From: CAUZFZ01 sp963579025
Lineage (GTDB): Bacteria; Planctomycetota; Planctomycetia; Planctomycetales; Planctomycetaceae
Length of the DNA stretch: 64,000 nt
Direction of reading: 5' to 3'
Assembly (NCBI GenBank): GCA_963579025.1
Contig: CAUZFZ010000032.1
Coordinates: 12,348 to 76,347, forward strand
A model generated the notes under the pieces. It ran no database searches. It saw nothing but the letters and a program-made list of their open reading frames with translations, and was not told where the DNA came from. Both the position numbers and the translations under genes were made by a program. Shown one piece after another: positions 26,638 through 35,317 of this stretch (positions within the stretch are counted from its first letter, which is position 1; the number at the start of each line of letters is the position of its first letter).

Positions 26638-27306
26638 TCAGCGACCGTCTATCTCTCGCACCAGCATGAAGCTTTCCGCGGCGTCGCGTGCGATAGTGGC
26701 GCCGCGGAAGCGGGCCAGAGCTTCGATCGTCCGCAACGAGCGTGCACTCGGTGGTGGATGCATCTGCGATTCGAAGCACGACATGGCCTGCAGCTTTGTG
26801 TCGAGGTACTCAGAGATGTCGATGAAGACTGTCGGGATGAACGCGGCATCCGGACGCGGCGGCGCCCACTCGGTTTCTGAGATCGTCTCGTAGGCCAGAA
26901 TTCGCTTCACGGGGCATCCCGCGAGCGGCCGCGCCGCGACCAGAGCCGCGTGGTGCAGATGACCGTGATCACTGTGAATATCCCCGTGATGCGGCAGATA
27001 CAGCACTTGGACGTCCAGTTCACGAATGACTTCGGCCAGTGCCGATGCAATCTGATAGCGCGGCACGGTGTCGAGTGCCGGCGCGGGAAACTCCAGGAAC
27101 CGCGTTTCCGAGACGCCCAGAACTTCATGCGCAGCGCGGGCTTCGGCCCGAGTCTTCGCGACGGATTCGTCGGTGTAGAGTTCCGGTGCTCCGCGTGTCG
27201 CAACAAGGACTGTCACACGGTCCCCGCTCGCGACATGTCGGCAGATCGCGCCGCCACAGCCGAGCACTTCGTCATCCGGATGCGGGGCGATCATCAGAAC
27301 ATTCAT
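26638..27306 (-). CDS. PIG-L/LmbE family deacetylase
   Basis: 222-aa zinc-dependent de-N-acetylase. APHPDDEVLGCGG near the N-terminus gives the His-Asp metal pair and catalytic Asp, and HHGDIHSDHGHLHHA gives the second His cluster. Members remove acetyl groups from GlcNAc-containing lipids, thiol cofactors or glycans. It lies 15 bases after a sulfotransferase gene on the same strand, so the two are one transcript. Convergent with the MFS gene. Confidence 0.9.
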   Translation of the reverse strand: MNVLMIAPHPDDEVLGCGGAICRHVASGDRVTVLVATRGAPELYTDESVAKTRAEARAAHEVLGVSETRFLEFPAPALDTVPRYQIASALAEVIRELDVQVLYLPHHGDIHSDHGHLHHAALVAARPLAGCPVKRILAYETISETEWAPPRPDAAFIPTVFIDISEYLDTKLQAMSCFESQMHPPPSARSLRTIEALARFRGATIARDAAESFMLVREIDGR

Positions 27307-27321
27307 AAGCCGGGAGTCCGT

Positions 27322-28272
27322 TCAGGCCGCCTGGCGGGACGACGGTCGGCCCAGTAGCTCAGCCAGTTTTTCCTGATCACTGCGGAAATACTCTTCCAGC
27401 TCGGTGCGGAAAGGCTCGGACAACACGGCGCGTTCATCCGACCGGGTTGTCAGCGTCTCAGCCATGCGCCAGGTGCGTCGCGGACCGACCGCTCGGTGCA
27501 GAGTCCACCGGACTCCGAATTTCAGATAGTTCAGCGGGAACGGTGGTCGCTTAATAATTCGCGCCAGGCCGCTTTTTGAGCGCACTCGGTGAGCGTTGAC
27601 CTTGGGAAATTCTGATCGTCCGTCATGCGGCAAACGCAGGAACCGCAGGATGTCCCGGTACACGCAATCCGGAGACTGCACGAAGTCATCGAAGAAATGA
27701 ATGCGGACCTGCTCCCGGGGAACTGTCTTCAGTACGCGTTCTACCTGCTCGCCCAGCAGACACTGCCGACCATACTGCAGCATGACCGGTTCCGGACAGA
27801 AGCGGTCCGATGGCAGGTCTTGTCCACTGGCCCGAGACGACTGCAGACGCCAGGCCGTTTCGAAATCGGGCTCGTTCTCGATGCACTCTTTGAGCCAGGT
27901 TGAATGCAGGGCATGTGCCATGTCGACCGGGTCGCGGAGCATCACGACCAACTTTGCGTCCGGGTTGAAGTCGAGGATGTTCCGGACGGCGGCTTCCGAG
28001 AAGAGGTACATGACCGAGGCATCACCGTAGACGGTCTTGACCGGTGACACGTCGCGATACAGCGCGAGGTAGTCATCCAGTGCCAGCTCGTGCCCGAAGC
28101 GTTCCACTCCGTTGACCCAGCCGCAGCCGAAGCGGGGCAGATCCCGGCTGAAGTAGTGCGGTTCTTTGGTCTCGGGGAAGTAGATCTGCGGATGAGTACT
28201 CAGGTAGTCATACAGCGCCGTCGTGCCGCACTTGGGGGCACCGACGATGAAGAAGCCAGGTTTGCGAGTCAT
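27322..28272 (-). CDS. PAPS-dependent sulfotransferase
   Basis: 316-aa cytosolic or membrane-associated enzyme. The 5'-phosphosulfate-binding loop FIVGAPKCGTTALYDYL is at the N-terminus and the 3'-phosphate-binding region is VVMLRDPVDMAHALHS (about residues 108-123). FPETKEPHYFSRDLPRFG is the usual segment between them. The best resemblance is to the heparan/carbohydrate type. It is the first gene of a pair with the PIG-L deacetylase. Confidence 0.9.
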   Translation of the reverse strand: MTRKPGFFIVGAPKCGTTALYDYLSTHPQIYFPETKEPHYFSRDLPRFGCGWVNGVERFGHELALDDYLALYRDVSPVKTVYGDASVMYLFSEAAVRNILDFNPDAKLVVMLRDPVDMAHALHSTWLKECIENEPDFETAWRLQSSRASGQDLPSDRFCPEPVMLQYGRQCLLGEQVERVLKTVPREQVRIHFFDDFVQSPDCVYRDILRFLRLPHDGRSEFPKVNAHRVRSKSGLARIIKRPPFPLNYLKFGVRWTLHRAVGPRRTWRMAETLTTRSDERAVLSEPFRTELEEYFRSDQEKLAELLGRPSSRQAA

Positions 28273-28334
28273 CCCTGATCACCAGGCAATTCGAGGATCG
28301 TGTCAACGCGCAGGGTTCTATCACACGCACCGCC

Positions 28335-28420
28335 GTTCGTAGTAGCCGGATTTATTCGGCGGCTTCCCGACGAGCCACTTCATCCGGTTCTCGCACCGCG
28401 CGCGGACGGTTACTGCAAAC
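28335..28420. repeat. GTTCGTAGTA repeat family, copy 2 (degenerate)
   Basis: It starts GTTCGTAGTAGCCGGATTTA and ends with TACTGCAAAC, a changed form of TACTACGAAC. Its right part covers the last 22 codons and stop of the phosphohexomutase-like gene, so the repeat supplies that protein's C-terminus. Confidence 0.75.
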
Positions 28421-29755
28421 GGACGAAAAGGTCGCATCACTGCGACTGAGCCCCTGCAGAATGCGAGCCAATGTCAGGATGGCGTCGCACGCGGGAAACG
28501 ATTCGCGAAACCAGTATCGATCCGAGCTGCCTCCCGCAAACCGGGCGTTGCTTTCGCGCATGGCAGCACTCACGCTGCCGAGTGAATCGCCGCCGTCAGT
28601 AACCTGGTCAATGCCTGTCAGTTCTCGAAATCGATCGACGGCTGAGTGCTCGACAACGACCGCTGCGTGCGGTTGTTCGGATCGAATAACGGTCGCCAGA
28701 AACGCACTCAACGCGATCGGGTCGATTCGGTGGCCCCGCTCATCAATGAAGACACACCGAGTGCCGTCATCGTCAATCAGTAACCCAAGATGAGCCTGCT
28801 TCCTGAGTACACATTCGGTGATTCGCTTCTCCAGAATCTCCGGACGGAACGGAGCGTTGACGCCTGCATCGGCGGGGACTTCGAACAGCTCGCAGGGAAT
28901 GCGGGCAAATAGACGCCTTAGAGTGCGTCGTACCGTTCGCGGCCGCGCGGCACAGACAACCCGCAGCGGCCGGAGTGCATGAAAGTGTTTCCATAACCCG
29001 GTTTCATAGGGCACACCCGCCTGAAAACTTTGCTGAAACGCCGCCCGGCGAGTCGGACGCGTCTGTCCGGATTCCAGTCGCCGTTCCACATCTTCCAGAC
29101 CGACCCCGGCCGACAACGGCACGGCGCATTCACCGACCAGATCAAGTCCTGTCCACGAGGCATCGCCACCAGCGCCCGTGACAAACACGCCCCCGGCAGC
29201 CTGGACATGATCGACGGCAAAGGCAAAACACGGACGGGACACCAGTCCAAGATCGATCACGGGACAACCCATCAGCCGCAACTGGTCGGTGACAGACGAC
29301 AAAACCGCTGGTGACGACGGGCGTTCGTCGTACCCGACGACAACCGTCGGTCCGCGACGAGCCGGTTGACAGCTCCCACCCGGATTCGCCGCGGCCAGTG
29401 GTACATGTTCCCACAGGCCAGTCGCGAAGGCTCCGGCAATGCGACCGGCCGCCGTCGGCGACAGTTCGTTGAGGAACACTCCCCGGACACCGTCCCGCGT
29501 AAACAGGGTCGGCTGCGGCACACGACGCTCAACCTGTTGAATGCGCTCCACAGTCTGTGGCGGGAGCTGTCCCGTGTCGTTGCGGTGCTGGCATTGACGG
29601 CAGGGCGGATAGAAAGCCGCCAGCCGCGACAGATGAACCGATCGCGAAATCGAGTGTGCGTCACCCGGACAGCGAAACTGGGTTTCGGCCACAACGGTCA
29701 CCAAAGGACCGCTGACCGGAAATACAGAATCGGACTGAGCATTGTCGGCATCCAT
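28352..29755 (-). CDS. Phosphohexomutase-fold protein without the catalytic serine
   Basis: 467-aa member of the phosphoglucomutase/phosphomannomutase superfamily. A Cys-bearing N-terminus (Cys29, Cys52, Cys55) precedes TRDGVRGVFLNELSP, the first family segment, and VVVGYDERPSSPAVL. The phosphoserine loop, normally TASHNP, reads TGAGGD with Ala195 for Ser. The metal loop DxDxDR reads DDDGTR, and the phosphate loop GGExSGH reads AGGSSDRYW. Domain order is intact, so it is probably a folded pseudoenzyme. The ATG at 29755 is where sensible sequence starts. The last 22 residues are encoded by a dispersed repeat. It follows the Uma2 gene by 19 bases. Confidence 0.75.
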   Translation of the reverse strand: MDADNAQSDSVFPVSGPLVTVVAETQFRCPGDAHSISRSVHLSRLAAFYPPCRQCQHRNDTGQLPPQTVERIQQVERRVPQPTLFTRDGVRGVFLNELSPTAAGRIAGAFATGLWEHVPLAAANPGGSCQPARRGPTVVVGYDERPSSPAVLSSVTDQLRLMGCPVIDLGLVSRPCFAFAVDHVQAAGGVFVTGAGGDASWTGLDLVGECAVPLSAGVGLEDVERRLESGQTRPTRRAAFQQSFQAGVPYETGLWKHFHALRPLRVVCAARPRTVRRTLRRLFARIPCELFEVPADAGVNAPFRPEILEKRITECVLRKQAHLGLLIDDDGTRCVFIDERGHRIDPIALSAFLATVIRSEQPHAAVVVEHSAVDRFRELTGIDQVTDGGDSLGSVSAAMRESNARFAGGSSDRYWFRESFPACDAILTLARILQGLSRSDATFSSVCSNRPRAVREPDEVARREAAE

Positions 29756-29774
29756 GCCTGACCTCGCCGTTGCG

Positions 29775-30341
29775 TTATTCGAACAGCTCGGCGACCGGGA
29801 CTTGAAAGCCGGGTAAATCCGAACCACCGGAAAGCAGCATGGTCTGATTAAACGTCTCGGGCGGGTCACCCTGGCGGTGCACCTGCACCGTGCGGAAATC
29901 CGGATCAACCACCCACACAACGCTGACGCCGCAGTCAAGATACTCTCGAACCTTCTCGCACACTTCGACGTGTTTATCCGACGGAGAAAGAATCTCGACA
30001 GCCAGCAGGGGAGCCCCGTCGAACATCTGTGTTTCGTCGGACTGCTGTTCAACAACTTCCTGCGAGAAGTACGCGACATCGATTCCAAAGGACGTGTCCG
30101 GATCACGCCGCATAATGCAGCCGACCTCACCGGATGCCACCGTACCCTGCTCGTTCGTTTGCCGCTGCCAGTGTATGAGCAGATAGGCCACCCTTGCTTC
30201 TACTGCCGTGTGAAACCGATTCCGTCTGGTCATGGGCCGCTCTCTGAGTTCGCCTCGAATGAGTTCACGGTCGATACCGTCATTGTCGGACAGGGCGTCC
30301 AGATCTTCGACGGTCATCAAGGCGGGAGTGGCAGTACTCAT
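29775..30341 (-). CDS. Uma2/DUF820 family protein (PD-(D/E)XK fold)
   Basis: 188-aa protein of the family abundant in cyanobacteria and planctomycetes. It has LMTVEDLDALSDNDGIDREL, then DTSFGIDVAYFS (conserved Asp), APLLAVEILSPSDKHVEV (Glu in E-x-L-S-P-S) and SVVWVVDPDFRTVQVH. These give the restriction-endonuclease-like fold; nuclease function of this family is assumed rather than shown. The ATG at 30341 has GGAG six bases upstream and is preferred to a TTG 48 bases further out. Confidence 0.85.
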   Translation of the reverse strand: MSTATPALMTVEDLDALSDNDGIDRELIRGELRERPMTRRNRFHTAVEARVAYLLIHWQRQTNEQGTVASGEVGCIMRRDPDTSFGIDVAYFSQEVVEQQSDETQMFDGAPLLAVEILSPSDKHVEVCEKVREYLDCGVSVVWVVDPDFRTVQVHRQGDPPETFNQTMLLSGGSDLPGFQVPVAELFE

Positions 30342-30459
30342 TTCGTTCTCCACAGCATCTGTTTCGAGAACCACCGGCTGGCGAGACAACGAAGCGTTCC
30401 CTCAAGGCGAGATCTCAACCGTCTACCTTAGGCCGGCTCAATTTCATGCGTCAATATGG

Positions 30460-31323
30460 TCACTCATCGTCGCCGTTGTATCGTGGCTGGCCACTCCAGC
30501 CCATCTTGTCCTGCAGCACTTTGTAGTAATTGTGCCCCGGCATGCGGGCGAGCTGGCAGGTCGTATCCGCGCGGCGAATGACGATCTCGTCACCGACACC
30601 GAATGAACGACGAATCTGACCGTCGATCACCAGCATGACGTCCGTGCGCGTGCTCGGCAGTGTCAGTCGGTACGTTCGGTCGGCGTCGTCAACCAAAGCT
30701 CGATTCGACAGCGTGTGCGGGCAGATGGGTGTCACAACAAACACCGGCAAATCCTGTTGAATCGCCGGTCCGCCGGCCGACAAGCTGTGCGCCGTCGAGC
30801 CAATCGGCGTGCTGATAATCAGCCCGTCACAGCTATATGTCGTCACGGGAGCGTCGTCGATCGTCAGACACACTTCGATCATTTCCAGAGTCGATGCGGC
30901 ACTGACCGCAGCTTCGTTCAGACCCAGAAAGTTCTCCGACGTGCCATCCGCTCGACGCAAAGTGCATTCGAACATCAGGTGGTCGACGACTTCGTACTTG
31001 TGATTCCGAATTTCATCGAATCGCTCACGAAAGTCGCGTGCCGTCAGATCTGCCAGAAAACCGAGTCTACCCAGATTGACTCCCAGTAGCGGGCGCTGAA
31101 ACCTGCCCAGCTTACGACACGCTCGCAGTATCGCACCGTCGCCCCCGAGCACGATGATCAGGTCGGCCCTGTCCAGACAATCGGGGCTGAGATCTTCGAC
31201 CACGACTGATGCCACCAGGTCGATCTGTGGCTGCTGTTCCAGGAACGAGCCGATTTCATGGGCGGCACGCTCCACACGGTCGTCGGCATCTCGCTTGAGC
31301 AATATCACGCGCAGCGCCGGCAT
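30460..31323 (-). CDS. nadK: NAD kinase
   Basis: 287-aa cytosolic enzyme phosphorylating NAD to NADP. The family GGDG loop is in LIIVLGGDGAILRACR, with the NE motif in FLGLNEAAV, the substrate strand TYSCDGLIISTPIGSTAHSL and GGPAIQQDLPVFVVTPICPH. Length is normal. It is divergent from the SLBB/actin unit across 268 bases. Confidence 0.95.
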   Translation of the reverse strand: MPALRVILLKRDADDRVERAAHEIGSFLEQQPQIDLVASVVVEDLSPDCLDRADLIIVLGGDGAILRACRKLGRFQRPLLGVNLGRLGFLADLTARDFRERFDEIRNHKYEVVDHLMFECTLRRADGTSENFLGLNEAAVSAASTLEMIEVCLTIDDAPVTTYSCDGLIISTPIGSTAHSLSAGGPAIQQDLPVFVVTPICPHTLSNRALVDDADRTYRLTLPSTRTDVMLVIDGQIRRSFGVGDEIVIRRADTTCQLARMPGHNYYKVLQDKMGWSGQPRYNGDDE

Positions 31324-31591
31324 CTCGGACTCCGAAGTTGAGAAATACGAACCTCAGCCATTCTGCCAGGGGATGTGTGAGCCGGCAAGCGGCTTATCGG
31401 CGCCAGTGCAATCTGCCGGACTTCGCCGTTCGGATGACGTCGAATTCTGCAAACTTGAACAGGGCCGATTTTTCGACTCAGACGGATGGGGAAAGTGTGA
31501 CGATGGTAGGGATTGTGCGGAGTCCCTCTTCGCATGTGCGGATTCCCTGCGACTGATTGACAGCTCACTTGCCGCTCACAGGAAGACGTTA

Positions 31592-33718
31592 ATGCTCTGC
31601 CGTTCGCCTGCTCGGATCGGACTGGCGCTGGTGACAGTACTTGTGCTGTCAGCCGGCCTGGTACGTGTCCAGCTTTCGGCCGGGTCCCGCGAGATCACTC
31701 CGTTCGGGCGTGGGAAGCAGCAAGCCAACTGGTTCACGGTCATGGGGCACGTCGGACGTTCCCAGACGTACGAATTGCCGACGTCCACCCCATCGCTGGT
31801 TGACTTCATCCGATTCGCCGGCGACCTCAAGCCGACCGCCTCCGGGCAACTGCGCATTGTGCGAAATGGCCGCGTCTCTGTCCGCGTCCGCTATTCACCC
31901 AGCTCAACCGAAAAACTGCTGCCTGGTGATCTGGTCATCGTGGATGGCAAGATGGCTCATGGACGCATCTTTCGCGGCCGCAACTCGGATGTGGCCGCCT
32001 CCACAGGACCGGTTCAGATCGGTCTGATTGGAATCAGACGCTGGCCGGTCATTATGGAGTCAGCTCCTGAGCGAGCGACCATCCGCTGGATCACGCAGCA
32101 ACTCGGCCAGCACGAGTCCGCATCGGTGGGTGTTAAAGCAATTGTTCCCCGCAACTTTACCCAGACAACTCCTGATACTCGTCTTCAAAGCGGTTCGGTC
32201 CTCGTCTTCAATCCGGCGTTGGTCGACATTTCCCGCTTGCCCGCCGGATTGCCGGAACCGGTTGATGTCAGTCGACCGGCTGGATCAGCGACCCCGCCCT
32301 CTTCCGCTCGACCCCCGTCTCCGCTGCCATTGCCTCTGAGTCCCGGACTGGCCGCCCGAGCAGACACGTCGACTCCCGGGCACACGGCGATTCCCGAGCC
32401 GGTAGCGACCCAGTTCAACCCGGGTCCGGCAGCTGACCGCGCTCAGGACGAGTTCTCCAAAGATCTGCTGACCGATCCCCGGTCCGTCACGCTGGAGCCG
32501 CAACCGGCTCCCGCTGTGGGTCGAACGCGTCTGACCGACACTTCGTCCGCCGCCACACGTCCGCGACCGGATCCGTCGCCAGACACTCGCATTGCACCAG
32601 ACGAAGCGGCGTCATCGGGCACTGCGGCAGACCAGCCAGCCGAGATCATTGAGTCGCCACAAGCGACCCGTCCGTTTCAGTCCTTCATCGCACAACCGGC
32701 TCAAATCGAACGGCACAATCCAGTTCCCGAGATTTCGGGCACTCCCGATTCGAGTACCGCTGAAGCCGATCACGCCCTGGAGGCCGCCGCAATCACGGCC
32801 CCGGCCGCCGTTTCACTGGCCACCCAGGGCGCGACGAGTGTCACGGAATCAAATCCGCCTGAAACCCCCGATGGTCATGACCCGCCTCAACCGCCGACTG
32901 ATTCAAGTGGACCTCCAGCCGCAGAACCAGACACCACTGCCAGCGCCGACTCGTCGATGCTGATTCCGAAAGTCCCCACGCCATGGAACTGGCCTGTCAT
33001 CGCGATCTGCATCATTGGCGGCATCGGCATTCTGATCGCTACAGGAATGGTCCTTTCGATCGCCCGGCACGATACGACTCCCAGACCGACGCCGGTTGCA
33101 CAAACCAGTCGCTACTGGCTGGATCGCATCATCAACGATGAGCTGCCTATCGACGAAGAACCGGTCCAGATCACTGCGGGCGAAGCACTGTTCGGGCGAC
33201 CGACACGAATCGTGCGAGTAGACGAACCACACGCCAGCATCCCGATGCCCCACTTCCTGAAACGTGGTGGTCAGTCAGGATCGGTTCCGACCACTCCCAG
33301 TGCCCCGGACTCGCCGCACCCCGAATTGCCTGATGACGATGACCGGGACCAGCGTCCGACGACGTATACGCCGCAGCGATCCGATCGACCGACAACACGC
33401 CGACCGCAGCGGCCCGACGTCCCCGTGCGGCCAGCGGCCAGATCCAAACAATCGACTGTGGCAGAAACCGTAGCCGAGACGACCTCGGAACCCAGTCCTG
33501 AGAGTCTCGCTGCACCTGCTGCAACGCGTCGCACCGTTCGCATAGACACAGCGCATCCAGTGACAGATACCGTCCAGACATCCGAGCCAGCACGCCGTGA
33601 ACGGCGGATGCCCGGTACGCGACCGGGAAGATCGACAACGGTCTCGCCAGACGACGCCCGCGACAAGGGCTTGTTAGATCGCATTCTGATCCAGGTGGAC
33701 CAGGGAGGTCGATCATGA
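31592..33718 (+). CDS. Membrane protein with two SLBB-like repeats and a disordered tail
   Basis: 708-aa protein. Order: N-terminal signal anchor (ARIGLALVTVLVLSAGLV); two SLBB/beta-grasp-like repeats at about 47-120 (MGHVGRSQTYELPT... LLPGDLVIVDG) and 145-215 (ends LQSGSVLVFNP); a Pro/Ser/Thr-rich stretch of about 230 residues; one membrane helix near 466-492 (WPVIAICIIGGIGILIATG); a charged Pro-rich tail of about 215 residues. The tail has two similar short segments, YWLDRIINDELP just after the helix and LLDRILIQVDQ at the very end. SLBB domains occur in polysaccharide export proteins. The ATG at 31592 has GGAAG upstream. The stop overlaps the actin-like gene as ATGA. Confidence 0.75.
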   Translation: MLCRSPARIGLALVTVLVLSAGLVRVQLSAGSREITPFGRGKQQANWFTVMGHVGRSQTYELPTSTPSLVDFIRFAGDLKPTASGQLRIVRNGRVSVRVRYSPSSTEKLLPGDLVIVDGKMAHGRIFRGRNSDVAASTGPVQIGLIGIRRWPVIMESAPERATIRWITQQLGQHESASVGVKAIVPRNFTQTTPDTRLQSGSVLVFNPALVDISRLPAGLPEPVDVSRPAGSATPPSSARPPSPLPLPLSPGLAARADTSTPGHTAIPEPVATQFNPGPAADRAQDEFSKDLLTDPRSVTLEPQPAPAVGRTRLTDTSSAATRPRPDPSPDTRIAPDEAASSGTAADQPAEIIESPQATRPFQSFIAQPAQIERHNPVPEISGTPDSSTAEADHALEAAAITAPAAVSLATQGATSVTESNPPETPDGHDPPQPPTDSSGPPAAEPDTTASADSSMLIPKVPTPWNWPVIAICIIGGIGILIATGMVLSIARHDTTPRPTPVAQTSRYWLDRIINDELPIDEEPVQITAGEALFGRPTRIVRVDEPHASIPMPHFLKRGGQSGSVPTTPSAPDSPHPELPDDDDRDQRPTTYTPQRSDRPTTRRPQRPDVPVRPAARSKQSTVAETVAETTSEPSPESLAAPAATRRTVRIDTAHPVTDTVQTSEPARRERRMPGTRPGRSTTVSPDDARDKGLLDRILIQVDQGGRS

Positions 33719-34791
33719 GTATCGCAGTTGATTTCGGTGCCTCGACGATCGTCTCACTGCGTCGCAATGGCGAACGGTTGATTGCTCGCTCGTCGCGTCT
33801 TGAATACGCCGTGCTGCCCGATTCGCCGGCGCATCGCCGTCTGCTGGAAAGGGGCCAGGTCTCGTTTCTGACGTGCGAATCCGATCTCGTTCTGGCTGGC
33901 GACGCCGCCCATGAAAACGCCGATCTGTTTCGCACGCCCTGCCGGCCGCTGCTGGTCAACGGTCGAGTCCCCGAGAACGATCCGCTGGCCCGACAGGTTA
34001 TTGCCCGACTGACCGAATCCGTACTTCCGCCCGCCCAGCAACGCGACGAAATCTGCGCTGTCACACTTCCGGGAGACGTCACACTCGACGGCTCGGACAC
34101 GCGATCCGACTTTGAATTTCTGACGCGGATCATCCGCCTGCAGGGATACGAACCGTTGATGGTTCCATCCGGCCAGGCACTCGTGCTGGCGGAACTTGTC
34201 CGCAGTTCCTTCACCGGCATCGGACTGACATTCGGTCATGCCGGCTGCGAAGCGCTACTCGCACATCGTGGAGCCGCCATCTGTCACGCATCCACCAGAC
34301 TCGGGGGAGAATGGCTGGATCAGCAATTACTCGGGCAAATGCGATCGGCTGCACCCGGCGATTCAGCACCCATCCCCATCTTTTCATCCGAGCCTGGTGA
34401 GGCCGACCAGCTCACGCGGCAGTTAATCACCGCGCGCCGAGAGAGCCTGTCCGCTCCGGTACATTCGGCGGCAGACAGTCGGGACGTACAGTCCATCGCG
34501 TCGCTCCTGGCCGAGTCCTTGAGCACATTGCTGCAGGAATTCTCAGCGGAACTCAACCGTTCGCCGCAGGCCCTCGACATCCCGCAACCGCTGCCCATCG
34601 TCTGCACCGGCGGACTCGCCCGGACACCGGGCATCGGCACGCTGCTGGTCCAGGCCCTGAAGAGGCACACGCTGCCAGTCGAAACGTGCGAGCCACGTCT
34701 GGTAACAGAATGCTCCCAGACAGTCGCCCGCGGATTGCTGATCGCAGCCGAGCTGGAATCATCCACACGATCATCCAGCAAAGCCGCGTAA
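33715..34791 (+). CDS. Actin-like ATPase (MreB/ParM/Hsp70 superfamily)
   Basis: 358-aa protein with the superfamily's sequence marks: phosphate-1 VDFGAST at residues 5-11, a phosphate-2-like GLTFGHAGCEALLAHRG at 170-186 followed by STRLGGEWLDQQL (as in MreB's VAGDKMDEAI), and the adenosine motif VCTGGLARTPGI at 297-308. It lacks the C-terminal substrate domain of Hsp70 and is about the size of MreB. Translationally coupled (ATGA) to the SLBB-like membrane protein, whose cytoplasmic tail is a likely partner. No export signal. Role unknown. Confidence 0.75.
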   Translation: MSIAVDFGASTIVSLRRNGERLIARSSRLEYAVLPDSPAHRRLLERGQVSFLTCESDLVLAGDAAHENADLFRTPCRPLLVNGRVPENDPLARQVIARLTESVLPPAQQRDEICAVTLPGDVTLDGSDTRSDFEFLTRIIRLQGYEPLMVPSGQALVLAELVRSSFTGIGLTFGHAGCEALLAHRGAAICHASTRLGGEWLDQQLLGQMRSAAPGDSAPIPIFSSEPGEADQLTRQLITARRESLSAPVHSAADSRDVQSIASLLAESLSTLLQEFSAELNRSPQALDIPQPLPIVCTGGLARTPGIGTLLVQALKRHTLPVETCEPRLVTECSQTVARGLLIAAELESSTRSSSKAA

Positions 34792-35317
34792 ACGCCGATC
34801 CCGCAGACCAGCATCGCAAGCGAGGACCTGCGTCTCCCAAACACGGGGCAGACATTGCCCCAGCATCCACCTGCTTAACGGCATATGACAGTTCGCAGCG
34901 TCTCTGATTTCTGTGCGAGTGATTACGCGCCTCAGGCTCCCTGTCAGTGCCAGAACTGAGCGATGAAATCCATTCCCGAAGTCCCAGGACACGGACACGT
35001 CCCGGTCTTCGGAAACGCTCTCTATGTCGCCGCAGCCCGGCCAGCGAACTCCGCGGTCGATGAGCCCGACGTCACAAACGGAATCGGCGCAACTGCATCC
35101 GATGTCGTTGACCGCCGCACATCCGCACTCGAGGACAGAGAACGGTCTTGCCACGCCGTCAATCGGAAGGCGGTGATCTGGCCAAACTGCGGCGGACCGG
35201 GTGGCCCCTGGTCGTTACCATCGGTACACAGACCAGCAGACCGACGCGTGCATTCGCAGAAGACGCACTTCTGACAAGTTATTCGTCGCTTATCTGGTCC
35301 CGACTCAAGGTATCCGC
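34792..35317. other. Intergenic region, no gene recognised
   Basis: Open frames occur on both strands (for example 34963-35274 plus and 34771-35154 minus), but neither gives protein-like sequence, a ribosome site or a recognisable family. The region may hold the promoter of the secreted protein at 35318. Confidence 0.5.

Noticed and set aside
34771..35274. Frames on both strands in the gap after the actin-like gene
   Set aside because: No family resemblance, no start signals, and Cys/Arg-rich shadow composition.
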